NCBI RefSeq assembly: GCF_018143015.1
Contig: NC_054754.1
Coordinates: 21,204,875 to 21,268,874, forward strand
Length of the DNA stretch: 64,000 bases
Direction: 5' to 3'
From: Lytechinus variegatus
Taxonomy: Eukaryota; Echinodermata; Echinoidea; Temnopleuroida; Toxopneustidae
Part shown: piece after piece, positions 21,867 through 36,600 of the stretch
Layout: each line of letters begins with the position of its first letter
Numbering within the stretch: the stretch's first letter is position 1
The notes under the pieces: generated by a model
Databases searched by the model: none
Seen by the model: the letters and a program-made list of their open reading frames with translations, nothing else
Told to the model about the DNA's origin: nothing
Position numbers and translations under genes: made by a program

Positions 21867-22688
21867 CAGTGCATCCCAGAAAAAATGAAACCGAGATTTA
21901 GTGATGATTTATCATAACTTAATCATTAATAAAATCGACATATGACCTACCAATTTAAAGCTTAGAATCTGCTCTTTCATCTGATGTTACTTATATCATA
22001 CCTCATTCACGCATGAGTTAGCAAAATCAATTTGAAGAAAGGATACCAAAAACTCTTTTGGCGGGGGATATCGGAATTTCAAAAAGAAAATCACATCCCA
22101 AAAAAGTTCAATATCTGCTCTTTTATTTGATACCTTAATCACAGAAAATGGTCAAGAAGTTAAAAAAAGTTATGTTCCCTCGAAATAGTGATTGTATTTC
22201 CATAATTTCATTAAATAAACATGTTTTCACCGGTTTCCCACAGAAGCTATCGCACGGTTAACAGAAGACTTAATGCATGGCTGATAATCAACAAAACAGA
22301 GTTTCGAGTGAGTTTGAATGCTAGCCTGTAAAACCTCTTCATTTTATAAAATAATTTAAATTCAAGCCTTATTTTAAATAGCCAGAACTTTGTTATTTAT
22401 TGACCATCTTTTTGTAATTGAGGTATCAAATTAAAGAGCAGATATTGAACTTTTTAAAAATGTGGTTTTCTTTTTGAAACCCAGATACAGCCCGCCAAGT
22501 GACTTTTTGGTATCACCTCTTCAAATTGTTTTTGCTCACTGATGTGAGAATGAGAAATAATCTAAGTAATTTCAGATGAAAGAGGAGATTCTAAGCTTTA
22601 CAATGGTAGGTCATTCGTCTATTTATTTATGATTAAGTTGTGATAAATCATCGCTAAATCTCGGTTTCTTTTTTTCTGGGACGCACTG
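21867..22688. mobile_element. Tc1/mariner-like non-autonomous element (822 bp)
   Basis: Terminal repeats CAGTGCATCCCAGAAAAAAT and its inverse, ending GGGACGCACTG, extend inward for over 80 bases with few mismatches (GAAACCGAGATTTAG). TA flanks both ends, as mariner insertion requires, and the duplicate copy at 23010-23528 shows the unoccupied TA site. No transposase frame is seen. Confidence 0.88.
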
Positions 22689-23009
22689 TATAGTAATTTA
22701 TCTATCAAATACCTTGCTATATATAAAAAAATAAGAATCATTTTGGATATCATTATGATATGATTGAATAATTCTTTTATATTACAAAATACTAGTGGAA
22801 ATAGTAATTTGAAGCTTTTCATGTAATATATAATACAAATGGTTATTTTTCTTACATCTCAAAGTCGTATATGATTGTAAACTCACTAAGCTGGTGTCAC
22901 AAAATTTCAGATGTACTTTAATTTCTATTGAAATGTATTGGAGGTTTTTGGTGAGGAATAAACCTGTGTTACATGTAGTTGTGATTTTTTTTTATTCAGA
23001 ATCATGTAA

Positions 23010-23528
23010 GGATTAGATTAAGGATTGATTTGAGGTTTAAAACTCTTGTTTATGTTTGGCATAATGAGGGCATTTTTAGTAGGAGCAATTATTTTCAGGA
23101 GTTAATGTGACAAGTCCTTTTTATCAACCATTTCTGAAATAAATCACATTAATTTCCTCCTCTACATAGTTGTACATTTCTTGTTAGTATTATTTAAAAA
23201 ATATGTTTTGGTGAATGAAGTGGTTTCATATATATAGTTATTTATCTATCAAATACTTTGCTATATTTTATAAAATGGGAATTATATTGGATATCATTAT
23301 GATATGATTGAATAAGTATTTTATGTTACAAAATTACAAAATACTAGTGGAAATAGTATATAATTTGAATGCTTTTCATTTATTATATAATAAAAATGAT
23401 TTTTTCTTACATCTCAAAGTCATATATGATTGTAAACTCACTAAGCTGGTGTCACAAAATTTCAGATGTACTTTAATTTCTATTGAAATATATTGGAGGT
23501 TTTTGGTAAGGAATAACCCCGTGTTCAG
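23010..23528 (+). repeat. tandem duplication, copy 2 (empty sites)
   Basis: The copy runs from AGGATTGATTTGAGGTTTAA to the block TTGGAGGTTTTTGG. It contains uninterrupted CTTGTTTATGTTTGGC and TTTCATATATATAGTTATTT where copy 1 has insertions, and a few small indels of its own. Confidence 0.85.
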
Positions 23529-23678
23529 TGTATTTATTAGCAGTTAAAGCTGTGTTATAGTTTTATTTTCAAGAGGGAGAGAGGGGGGGGGCAGTCTATG
23601 GACCAGTCAGATATTTCTTAAAGCTTGCCAGACATTGCAACAATTTAATCTATATCTATGTCATTGTGAATTCACCTA

Positions 23679-24600
23679 TTAAAGGGCAAGTTCAACTGAC
23701 AAAAAATTATTTGAAATATGAAAAACTTATCAATATCAAATGTAAAATGGAAAAGTTATGACATATCCACATCCTGGTTGGTATGCAAATAAGAGTCCCA
23801 GGGGAGTGTTTCATGAAAGGACTTGTCAGACATTTCATCCGACAAGTAGTGTTTTATCCGACAGTTACCATGGTTACAGTGACTCTCGGCCAATCGTTCT
23901 CAAGGAAAGTTGTCAGGCCTGACAACTTGTTGGATGAAAATGTTCATGAAATGCTTCCCGGATGACATCATCCACTATGTACTTTGCTATCAGTGCTGAA
24001 TGAGCCAAAACATTGTAGGGTTAAAAAGGGCTGCGAGTGAGCGAGCAAAAATGTTGACATTTTTATTACCACAATCCGATTTTTTGTAAATTTTGACATA
24101 ATATCAAGAAAATATATTACTCTTCTCTTTTTCCTTTCTTTTCTCTTTTTTTTCTTGGTTGTGAAAATTTTAGGGGGAGGGCAAGCCCCCTCATCGGTAC
24201 GCCATTGTTATATGAAATGTGAATTGTAATTTTCTTCTCGTAATGTTAAACAAAATATGGTTCTTCCTTGAATATTATGGAATTGCCATTGCTATAATTT
24301 TCAGTGATTAGATGAAGAGTCTCCCATTTGTAAAATCTGCCCCCCCCCCAAAAAAAAATGTGTAATTTATACAATTAAATACAAATCAATTAGTTTGTGA
24401 GTGGCATCATTGATACTTTCATTTGCATATCACTGGGTTGTGCATGTAATTGGTTCTAAAAATAAGCACAACTTCAACTTTTCTATTCTATTCTATTATT
24501 ATATTATTCCAATTTTGATGAAAATGTCAGCATTATGCTTATTTAAGTTTTCTCTATTCATTCAAACCAACCTGTTGCTGGAAAGGAGTTGACCTTTAAT
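23679..24600. mobile_element. TTAAAGGTCCACCC-family inverted-repeat element, interrupted
   Basis: The left end TTAAAGGGCAAGTTCAACTG pairs with GGAGTTGACCTTTAA at the right. Inside it sits a separate MITE at 23802-23960, which splits the usual GACATCATCC block. It is diverged but recognisable against 3500-4104. Confidence 0.6.
23802..23960. mobile_element. MITE nested in the preceding element
   Basis: The ends GGGAGTGTTTCATGAAAGG and TTCATGAAATGCTTCCCG are inverted. ACTTGTCAGAC / GTCAGGCCTGACAACTTGT repeats lie inside. It resembles other short 'TTTCATGAAA' hairpin elements here. Confidence 0.7.
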
Positions 24601-24804
24601 AAAAAGTCTAGAAGAAGTGAAAATTATAATTTTGAACATTGTAAAATAAATTCCACTTGCCGCATTTCTTAACTGTATTTTCTTAATTTCTGTCTGAAGA
24701 TACTGGCACTGCATACACTGCAAAAAAAAAGTGGAATCAAATTTACACCACCAGTATTAACAGAGGACCACAACAAGCATTTAACACCAATTTTAAATTC
24801 ATGT

Positions 24805-25110
24805 GCCCGTATTTTGAACTCCGGTTTAAATTTAACTCTGGTTTAAAGTTGTGATTTAACTATGGAGAGCCAGTTGGGGCACAAATCCCAAATAGTACAC
24901 ATCCGAATTATCAACTCACATGACACCCAAATTGTTCATAAATGTTTGGGAATGATGAATTAAGTATTTTTTTTTCATTATGAAAGCAAACTCTTGAACA
25001 TAAGAAATATACAATAGAAACAGAATTTTTGAATATTTGGCTCCCCATAATTTTAGCACAGAGTTAGACCTGTTAAAACCCAAGTTAAACTTGACTTCAG
25101 AATACGGGCC
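24805..25110. mobile_element. MITE with GCCCGTATTNTGAA ends
   Basis: GCCCGTATTTTGAACTCCGG at the left pairs with TTGACTTCAGAATACGGGC at the right, and GTTTAAA-rich arms continue inward. There is no coding content. Confidence 0.7.
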
Positions 25111-25231
25111 GTGGTGTTGTTTATAACACCCATCGGTGTAAATGACCCATTTTTGTTATGTTGTCACTGTTTGGTGTTAAGGTGTATATTTTACACCCAA
25201 AGTGGTGATCCACTCAAAACACCAGCCAGTG

Positions 25232-25530
25232 TCATCGGGGGGGGGGGGGATTCAAGATTTTCCAAAAGGAGTGGGGTGGGCTTTTTTGTCCAGACAAATT
25301 TGGACATGCAAAAAAAAAGGTCTAAAGAAACAAAAAGGTTTTTAATCCCGAATGATGATGATTTATATCACGATAAAATTTGACAAGTCAAAAAATTTGA
25401 TAAAATTAAAAAGTTTCATTTGCAAATTCATTTTAATTCGAAAGTTTATTGATATAAACTTCTGACATCAAAGGATCATCATCAAAACTTGCATGTGCAT
25501 TTTCCACTAAAAAAAGGGGGCACGGGCCAG
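25232..25530. repeat. dispersed G-rich repeat
   Basis: A G-run followed by GATTCAAGATTTTCC and TTTTTTGTCC, then TTTGACAAGTC, matches the type at 1618-1935. It is truncated at the right by the following MITE. Confidence 0.45.
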
Positions 25531-25674
25531 GGGTCCGTTGCAGAAAGAGTTGCGTTTAAACGCAAGTCAAAAAATCAAACGCAAGTCACAAATGCGCACT
25601 GTTGATTGGCTGAAAATGAAGTTGCACATGATGTTTAGAGTTGCGATTGATTGCAACTCTTTCTGCAACGGGCC
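25531..25674. mobile_element. MITE, GGGNCCGTTGCAGAAAGAGTTGC family
   Basis: Terminal repeats GGGTCCGTTGCAGAAAGAGT and its inverse ending TCTGCAACGGGCC. An opposite-orientation copy of the same family is at 34586-34730. Confidence 0.8.
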
Positions 25675-25970
25675 GCTGATGTCACTCATCAGGATCCGTC
25701 ACTGATTAACATTAACACCACAGTTTCTTTTTAGAGTTTACAATTATTATTTTTTTTTTTTGCTCCTTTATGATGTATCTAGACGTTGGCAGATGTTACT
25801 AGTATTTTATGATTACACCGAGAAGTGCTAAAACAACACTGATCGATGTCAATGTCAAACGTTCTCTGAACCAGTGTAGTTTTTACACCTGTCTGATGTG
25901 GTCACATGTGGATATCAGTCTGGTGTTAGGTTTAACACTGGCATTTTGGAGTGTGTGATAACTCGACACC

Positions 25971-28545
<2,575 letters not shown>

Positions 28546-29233
28546 AATGATATCGTAGAAATTATCTTGTCACTTTAAGTAAACCTCTCTTCTATTTCTG
28601 TCCTCATCCACTCTTGTGGAGTAATTACAGGTTATCCTTCCATTCTTGCAGACAACGTGTATACAGGCATACCGTTGCTAAAAAGTGATAACGCGCTGAT
28701 CCATGGTTTTCGGTACCTATACAATGTTGGTTTTACGGCCCATGTTTGGGAGATGTTACTGGTACCAATAGGTCACATTCTTATAGATTTCCATGGGGCG
28801 ACTTTCTATGTGGATGGGTTAAAAAAAAATGGATAATTCGTCATTTAGCAGAGAAAGCATATTATGTATCTTCATCGGGTTTCGGTAAACATGCATGATG
28901 CAGACAGTTTTGTTTCCAGTTAATTTGATTTGAAATGATTTAATGCATTCTTCTGCATTTATATAATTCGTGTAATATATTTAGTTTCCATATTATAATA
29001 AACATAATATATTGATTACTGTGTTTTACATGAATTACAGAGAAAAAAATGGATTTTGAAAATAACATTTTAAATAAATATGATCTATTACCAAATTATT
29101 ACAACAACCACAATAAGCAGGAGGATTGTCATCATTAGCAAATTGCTTGAAAGAAAAATGACGACCTAAGATGAAAACTCATGAAATTAATAATACATTT
29201 ATATAGCAGAATGGCAATACTGTAATGACAAAG
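28546..29233. other. upstream region of the MIF-like gene
   Basis: The 5' flank of the minus-strand gene. I see no confident TATA or initiator. An acceptor-like site for a non-coding first exon cannot be judged. The rest is AT-rich without recognised repeats. Confidence 0.3.
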
Positions 29234-29541
29234 CAGGGTTCCCACAGAAATTTGGAAACATAATTCCATGACTTTTTCATGACTTTTCCATGACTTCCCG
29301 TGACGTCCCGGGAGTTATGTAGAATTTGAGATGTCACAAAACTGTGGAAAATGGAAATCATGAACACCATATAATAGCAGAGTATGATCACAGAGTATGG
29401 GAGTTGCAAGACACGACAAACTGGAAAGCTGCCATACCCAAGAGGTAAATGCAATTCCATGACTTTTCACAAACTTTCCGAATTCCCTGACTTTCCATGA
29501 TTACAAAGTTTTCCATGATTTTCAGAGCCTTTTGAACCCTG
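29234..29541. mobile_element. hAT-like short element with CAGGGTTC ends
   Basis: CAGGGTTC at the left and GAACCCTG at the right bracket repeats of CCATGACTTTTTC and its variants. CAGGG-type ends are typical of hAT elements. I could not find a clear 8-bp target duplication. Confidence 0.5.
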
Positions 29542-30240
29542 TAAAGATGGCGGTGATAAGGATGAAAATTATATTGATCATGGAGCGTATAGTGATAATT
29601 AAATCGAAGGAAGGATAAATTAATAAAGCCCCCCCCCCCTTTTTAGGCCTTTATCAATATGAAGCTCTAAGCTTAAGATGGAGGTCTCCCACATTTCAAA
29701 AATGTATTATATGTCGATATATGTTTATATATTTTTTTTCTGCTATTTGTTTTCATAATAAATAAAAGGAATGTATCGGGTATAAATATATTTCAGTTAG
29801 ATTGTTAGAATGTAAATGCATAGGTTATTCATTATGTCATTTGCTTATTGTTATATTATGCTAAGAAAAAATAATTACACTTGTAAATAGTTTTGTTATT
29901 GGGATGTGGAAATAAATAAATCAAATAAAAAATCAATAATAACCTAAAACACTGACACACACACAAAAAAAAATCTTCCAGTATTTTTGATAATAACATG
30001 GAACTAGCGTTTGCCTTAAATGAGTAAAGAGATGCTCATCTTTTTATAGACTCTGGTAGGAAGTTCAATGAATCATATTATATTCACCAATCTGTTAATT
30101 GCCCCAGTCGAACTTTGCTGCTGGTGGATTTTCATATATATATATTTTTATGACATGAATAATGTTTCGTCCTCTCATTTTGAATTAACTATTTTGCAAC
30201 CACTTAGTGATCCGCCTGGGACTTGAGGGTATCCCCAAGG
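29542..30240. other. intergenic, no recognised feature
   Basis: AT-rich sequence with a short C-run near 29630. No coding, RNA or inverted structure that I can support. Confidence 0.4.
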
Positions 30241-30254
30241 ACATAAATATATAA

Positions 30255-30257
<3 letters not shown>

Positions 30258-30305
<48 letters not shown>
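30258..30305. repeat. AT dinucleotide microsatellite
   Basis: An almost pure run of AT/TA just left of the 1-kb duplication. Confidence 0.95.
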
Positions 30306-30308
<3 letters not shown>

Positions 30309-30381
30309 TTATATACATATAGAATTCACCTCTCATAAAAGCAAAATCATTTATCATGATCTTAAATCGATTTCGCGAAAT

Positions 30382-31408
30382 TTCAAGTTTAATCGAACAT
30401 CATTTTCAACGCGCTTCTTGCTTGTGTTTGAATAAACAAATTGCGAAGAGGGTGCAATAGAAATATATAAGGAATCATTTAAAAAAAATCACATCGGTAT
30501 TAGATAATAAGAATAATAGTAGTAATAATAAAAATGATATTAATAATACAACTAATAGGCCCAATTAATTTGACTAATTTCACTATTTTTTCTGAAAACT
30601 ATATCCAAATCTATCAAAAAAATTTTTTTTTGATCAAAAAGTCCAAATTTTGCTCACTTTGCTCGATTGCATATTATGGGGAAAATTTTGCCCCATTCGC
30701 CAGGTCTCGCATCCTCAATTTTGTTGGCTCATTTCACTACTGAATTCGTCAGTATATATAGGTTAAAAATGATGAACTTTCAAGCATAATTTGATGCTTG
30801 CAATCACGCGCACAAAGGCATTATCATGAAAGAGGTGAAGAGAAAGTGATCTTTAGCCCTACCCTTTCACTTTTTTAATAATCATGTATGAAAACGTGAA
30901 AAGGACTATTAAATTGCGATGTTATGCATGTTGCAGCCCCCCACGCACACACTCACAGTCATTCCGAGGCTCCTGATCAGTTCTAAGCTAAATGATCTTT
31001 TGCATACAGACATTTTTTTAGATGGGTATAACTTCATGTGTAGACCTACTGTGCAAGACTAGTATTCAACAAAAGGGTATCGCTATTTCACATACCCTGA
31101 TAAAGGGATAAGACCTCGTATATAGATTTTCTCTTATTTTTGTCTAAAGAGAGATGGAAATTGTGCGGGTATCTTCAGTCAATTCTTGCAGAGGATTCTG
31201 TTTATTAGGACCTATACGAAAAAGCACGGTTAAAGCATTTTTTGTTTTCATTTATTTACATTATTGTGCGTTTCTAGTATACCGGATAGAAAACAAAACG
31301 AGAATGTGGGTGTCGAATACAATCTCGTCATTTTCTCACGACCCCCAAGAATAAAGAAAGAATGAACGACATAAATAAATATAGAAAGAAAGCAGCGCAC
31401 CGAGCATT
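30382..31408 (+). repeat. 1.03-kb tandem duplication, copy 1
   Basis: It matches 31529-32555 at a constant offset of 1147 with only about two substitutions that I can see (for example AATAAGAATAA versus AATAAAAATAA). No gene lies within it; two short frames of 66-69 codons are carried in both copies. Confidence 0.95.
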
Positions 31409-31528
31409 GATATGTTAGTTTTGGGGAGACAGAAATCAAAGATGATGATGGTTTAATTATAGAAAATCTAAGATGCTAAAAATAGAACTATTCTGCTGAG
31501 GTTAAGAGTTTTTCTTTTCCTAATTGTC
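31409..31528 (+). repeat. 120-bp templated insert copied from 26153-26272
   Basis: The segment between the duplication copies matches the intron 2 segment of the MIF-like gene with one mismatch (ATTATAGAAAA versus ATTATATAAAA), in the same orientation and 5256 bases away. Confidence 0.92.
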
Positions 31529-32555
31529 TTCAAGTTTAATCGAACATCATTTTCAACGCGCTTCTTGCTTGTGTTTGAATAAACAAATTGCGAAGAGGGT
31601 GCAATAGAAATATATAAGGAATCATTTAAAAAAAATCACATCGGTATTAGATAATAAAAATAATAGTAGTAATAATAAAAATGATATTAATAATACAACT
31701 AATAGGCCCAATTAATTTGACTAATTTCACTATTTTTTCTGAAAACTATATCCAAATCTATCAAAAAAATTTTTTTTTGATCAAAAAGTCCAAATTTTGC
31801 TCACTTTGCTCGATTGCATATTATGGGGAAAATTTTGCCCCATTCGCCAGGTCTCGCATCCTCAATTTTGTTGGCTCATTTCACTACTGAATTCGTCAGT
31901 ATATATAGGTTAACAATGATGAACTTTCAAGCATAATTTGATGCTTGCAATCACGCGCACAAAGGCATTATCATGAAAGAGGTGAAGAGAAAGTGATCTT
32001 TAGCCCTACCCTTTCACTTTTTTAATAATCATGTATGAAAACGTGAAAAGGACTATTAAATTGCGATGTTATGCATGTTGCAGCCCCCCACGCACACACT
32101 CACAGTCATTCCGAGGCTCCTGATCAGTTCTAAGCTAAATGATCTTTTGCATACAGACATTTTTTTAGATGGGTATAACTTCATGTGTAGACCTACTGTG
32201 CAAGACTAGTATTCAACAAAAGGGTATCGCTATTTCACATACCCTGATAAAGGGATAAGACCTCGTATATAGATTTTCTCTTATTTTTGTCTAAAGAGAG
32301 ATGGAAATTGTGCGGGTATCTTCAGTCAATTCTTGCAGAGGATTCTGTTTATTAGGACCTATACGAAAAAGCACGGTTAAAGCATTTTTTGTTTTCATTT
32401 ATTTACATTATTGTGCGTTTCTAGTATACCGGATAGAAAACAAAACGAGAATGTGGGTGTCGAATACAATCTCGTCATTTTCTCACGACCCCCAAGAATA
32501 AAGAAAGAATGAACGACATAAATAAATATAGAAAGAAAGCAGCGCACCGAGCATT
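31529..32555 (+). repeat. 1.03-kb tandem duplication, copy 2
   Basis: This is the second copy of 30382-31408. After it the sequence is unique up to the DDT-like gene. 32556-33515 holds CT-rich tracts near 33025-33095 but nothing else that I recognise. Confidence 0.95.
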
Positions 32556-33515
32556 TCATTACATCAATTCACCGGAATCCACACTTCTTGTCGGCACACC
32601 TATCATGCTTATCTAAAATACAATTTCCATTTCAATTTTCAACAGAACAAAGTAAAGTGGTCGAAATAATTACAATCAACTTACACAGACAATATAAATC
32701 GAGGCATGTACAATATATGATATTTTTCTATAAGTAAAACAAAACAGGGTATTATATATAAGCAAAATATCATAAACATTATAAAATAAAATTCTCAGAA
32801 AATGGAGGGATCCACTCAAAGGCAGTGCTTGTATTGTGTGGACCCCTCTAAATAATACAAATCATACCAATGTCAACTCCGAATGATGAGAATGTGTAAG
32901 AATATAACCTACATTTCTCTGGCATGGTAGGCAAAATAGGCATAAAATAGACTAAAATGTGAAATGTAATTCATGTATTGATCATTTCTAAAAAGACAAT
33001 TTTGATGTTGTATTCTCCCCACTCCCTACCCCCCCCCCTCTCTCCCTCCCCTGATATTTCTTTCTCTCTTTCTCTATCTCTCTCCCTCTTCATGCAAAGT
33101 ACACGCAATGTACAGTAATCCCAGCACAGTACCCCGGATATATGCCATTAATGCCTTCCTATGAGGGTAACCCTGGATATATGATAAAGCGATGTCATGG
33201 GTGATTATTAAGAATTACTGGTATACCATCAAACACAGCCTCCCGCATTATTATGAAGAAGAAAAATGAATTTGAATACCGTGACTTTAGCATACACTCA
33301 CGCACCGCAAGAAATAATGCTCTTTACATTTGTCATAGTTGCGTTGGGTGAATCAGAACGAGTACCTTTGATCGGTCGAAACTAAGGTCATTTTCATTGT
33401 CAGCCCAAAATTTACGTTCGCAGGACAAACTATTCTGCTCCTTAGCATACTGATACATAGTCATTTGACGGTTTTCAACTGCAGATTTATAGTAAGTTAG
33501 TAAGTAGCCTACACC

Positions 33516-33623
33516 ATGCCTATCGTCGAATTCGTCACCAATGTCCCCGTCGACCAGTTCCCCGAGGGATTCGTGGCCCGTGCCGCTACTAAAGTATCTG
33601 AAGTGCTTGGAAAACCACTTCCA
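33516..33623 (+). CDS. DDT: DDT-like gene exon 1
   Basis: ATG at 33516-33518 in ACACCATG and donor GTGAGT at 33624. There are 36 codons from MPIVEFVTNV to VSEVLGKPLP, ending in phase 0. GC content and codon use are clearly higher than in the flanking DNA. Confidence 0.92.
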
Positions 33624-36600
33624 GTGAGTTGCCTTCTTTACATTCTTCTTTTCTTCTTACAAAATAAGATTGGGTCAACTTGATAATTCGGAAAGTACTT
33701 TCCTTCAAAACTTTGTTTGCATTTTTGCGTGAGAAAAGAACCCGTAGAATTTATAGAGTTTTAAATTAGTAGAGTTCTTTACTCCATCAAGACCCCCCCC
33801 CCCCTCCCCCTCAAAAAAGGCCTACCAGAAATATTTATAACATTTTCCTGCTTCGAATAGAAACCCTTAACAGGTTAGGGAAAATACGTGAAAGGTTCTG
33901 ACATTTCCAAGAGTGAAATATGGAAGCTGTGATATATGAAGTGCTACCTAGATTTTCATGTAACCATCTAGTCATGTCTACATGCACCTCTCTCACACGG
34001 GACAGAGACATAGACATGACGAGATCCGATATCTCGTAATCTCGTCATCTTGTCTTTTTTCTCTATGAGACATGGGCGGAAATCCCAGGAAGACAGGGGG
34101 ACGTGTCCCCCTACTAAAAATAGTAGTGGGACACAATATCAAATGTCCTCCTACTATTTCTGGTCTTTTATGATGGTAAGAAATTCATCATTCAAAATCG
34201 AAAAAAAAACATGTATTTTAGGAGATGACGTTACTTTTTTGGGATGATAACCTTTTATTTCTTTTTTTTTCTTGTCAAGTTTTCCAGCCCCTTGTCCCCC
34301 TACCTTTTGGGAGAGATTTCCGCCCCTGCTAAGAGATGTAAACATGGCGAAATGATGATATGAACATCTTGGTGGCACTTTTAAGCTTCCATAGTGAAGA
34401 GTGGTGGAGGGGGCGGGGTGGGGTGGGGGTGTAGAAAGATGTGCCGCACCCCTTTGGAAAATCGAAAGGGTTCCTTGAGATATGCATTGATATTTTTTGC
34501 CATGGCTATATAGTGGTGAGCTGGGTAAGAGGGAAGGGGTAAAACATGTCATATACCATTTAGGAGGATACGGCATGCAGTACAGGGGCCCGTTGCAGAA
34601 AGAGTTGCAATCGATCGCAACTCTAAAAATCAAGCGCAACTTAATTTTCAACCAATCAACAGCGCGCATTTGGGACTTGCGATTGATTTTTTGACTTGCG
34701 TTTAAACGCAACTATTTCTGCAACGGGCCCCAGATCCTCCTAAATGGTATATGAAATGTAGATAGATAGATAGATAGGTGGGTAAAGATAGATAGAACGA
34801 CTATTAGCAACGATACTATCCCGCTTTTATACTGAATTGAAGGTAAAGTTAACTGAAATGCATTTTATTCGTTATTCTTATTCTTGCTGCTAAATCAAAA
34901 TATACTTCTTCGGATAGAAAATACGGGTATATTTTCTTCGCGGATAAGAGGCTTCAGTCATTTTTTTCATTATTCACCATGCGAAACACTTTGTTTTTAA
35001 AGAAAAATGGTTTACCAATACTCCGGTTAGTTTTACGATGCACATAGTCATTTGCCCCGGCACTTGCCGTATTCTAATTTCTTCCTTTTCAAAAGTCGAT
35101 CCAAGCTGTTAATCTATATTGCCAGCTAATTTTCTTGCACGAGATCAAATTATGGACCATGATCAAATTAACCATCAGAATTTTCAATTCATTTTGTACC
35201 CGCATCCGTTCATGGCCTTGCACATCCGGCCTATATAATTATGTCGATTTCAATTCAAAGGGTAAATATACAGTGCGTATCAAAAAAAGTTGACACTTTG
35301 AAAAAGACCTAGGAAGTGAAAAAAATATACAACATGTGGGTAATTTTTTCACATATAATCTTGGGTTTGGGTCTTATCTATCCAATGAAAGTGAACGTTT
35401 TGACAGAATGTTACACTTGAGTGAGCACCGTCCATTTTGTAAAGCTTGCAGAAATCAAGCCTGAGCCATTATATGTAAATCACAGCTCAGTGTAAACTAA
35501 GCAAATATCGTCACGATAGACTCGGTGTGTTGGGAGTGGGTGGGGTCCAATGCACTCTTCGAAGTGTTTTAGGCAAGGAAACAAGTTTTAAAAAGGTAAA
35601 AGATATCTTCAAATCAATTTTACTAGCTAAATTCAGCGTGTTCTTCATGATTAAGGTCTTCTTTTATTTGCATAACTAATTCAAAGTTCTGCGCAAATCA
35701 TTTTTCACTAACTTTTCCAAAGTAAGTGGTGCTCACTCAAGCGGAAATATTTTTCGACATTTATTATATCGTCATTTGCTTGTGGATCTGTACCAATGTA
35801 ATGTTAAAATGTGGAAAATGTTCAGGATATTACAAATCAATAATTTTACAGGATTTTTTTCTAAGTGTAAACTTTTTTTGATACGCATTGTATATCTCCA
35901 GTTACTTTCCAGAATGTCCCCGCAATAAATGGAATTAAATTATTTTGTGGTTATATTTTTACATAAAGATATGCACCAAAATACTATCTATAAGTATAAA
36001 ATATATTAGATATATTAGGAGTTGGCCGCTATAACTAAGTCAGAGCGTATGTATAACACAGTTATTATAGCTCTAAACAGCTTAAAAAGCTTTAAATATT
36101 TACTGTAAAACTAGAGCATGATGTACAAGGCCTCATTCTAAGAGATTATCATTGACTCCCTTACAAGGAAGTGACTATATAAGCAAACGTCACTAGCGTA
36201 CCTAAGGGGGGGGGGGGCAGGGGCAGACTGCCACCCCCTGACCCTCCTATGAACTTGAAGACCTTTTTTTGCTTTTCATTTTTTTCCTGGTGCGAAGTGT
36301 CCGGCCATTCCGTGCTTTAGGAAACTGGACACTTATTTGAACCGGGATCTACCTTACCATGATATTCTAAAGAAATCCTCGCTTCAACAATTTTCAAAAG
36401 ATCTGATGCGAAACCTTTTGTTCCCGATGCGAAACTCTCCACACAGAGCAGTCGCTTCTGGTTCCTTCCCTGATAGCAGACATGGTCATAATCACGTGAT
36501 AATTACGTCGTATTCTCGGCATACTGGTCGTAGACAATAAATATGACGTCTTTATGACGTAATTGCGACCATTTTTAACGCCGAGTTTATCTTGCATTTT

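Larger units (their letters stand above)
21500..22975 (+). repeat. tandem duplication, copy 1 (filled sites)
   Basis: This copy matches 23010-23528 closely but carries two inserts, a SINE fragment at 544-694 past 21000 and a mariner-like element at 21867-22688. Without them the two copies are collinear over about 500 bases. Confidence 0.85.

Noticed and set aside
30534..32501. Two small frames (69 and 66 codons) conserved in both duplicate copies
   Set aside because: They are identical only because the duplication is recent. There is no start, codon or homology support.
33516..33623. DDT-like exon 1 as a separate single-exon gene
   Set aside because: Its phase, length and content complete the exon 2 and 3 protein at 49186-50349, so a long intron explains it better.
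34154..34711. 185-codon frame on the minus strand
   Set aside because: It runs through two inverted-repeat elements, with Pro/Ser/His runs from low-complexity sequence and no homology.
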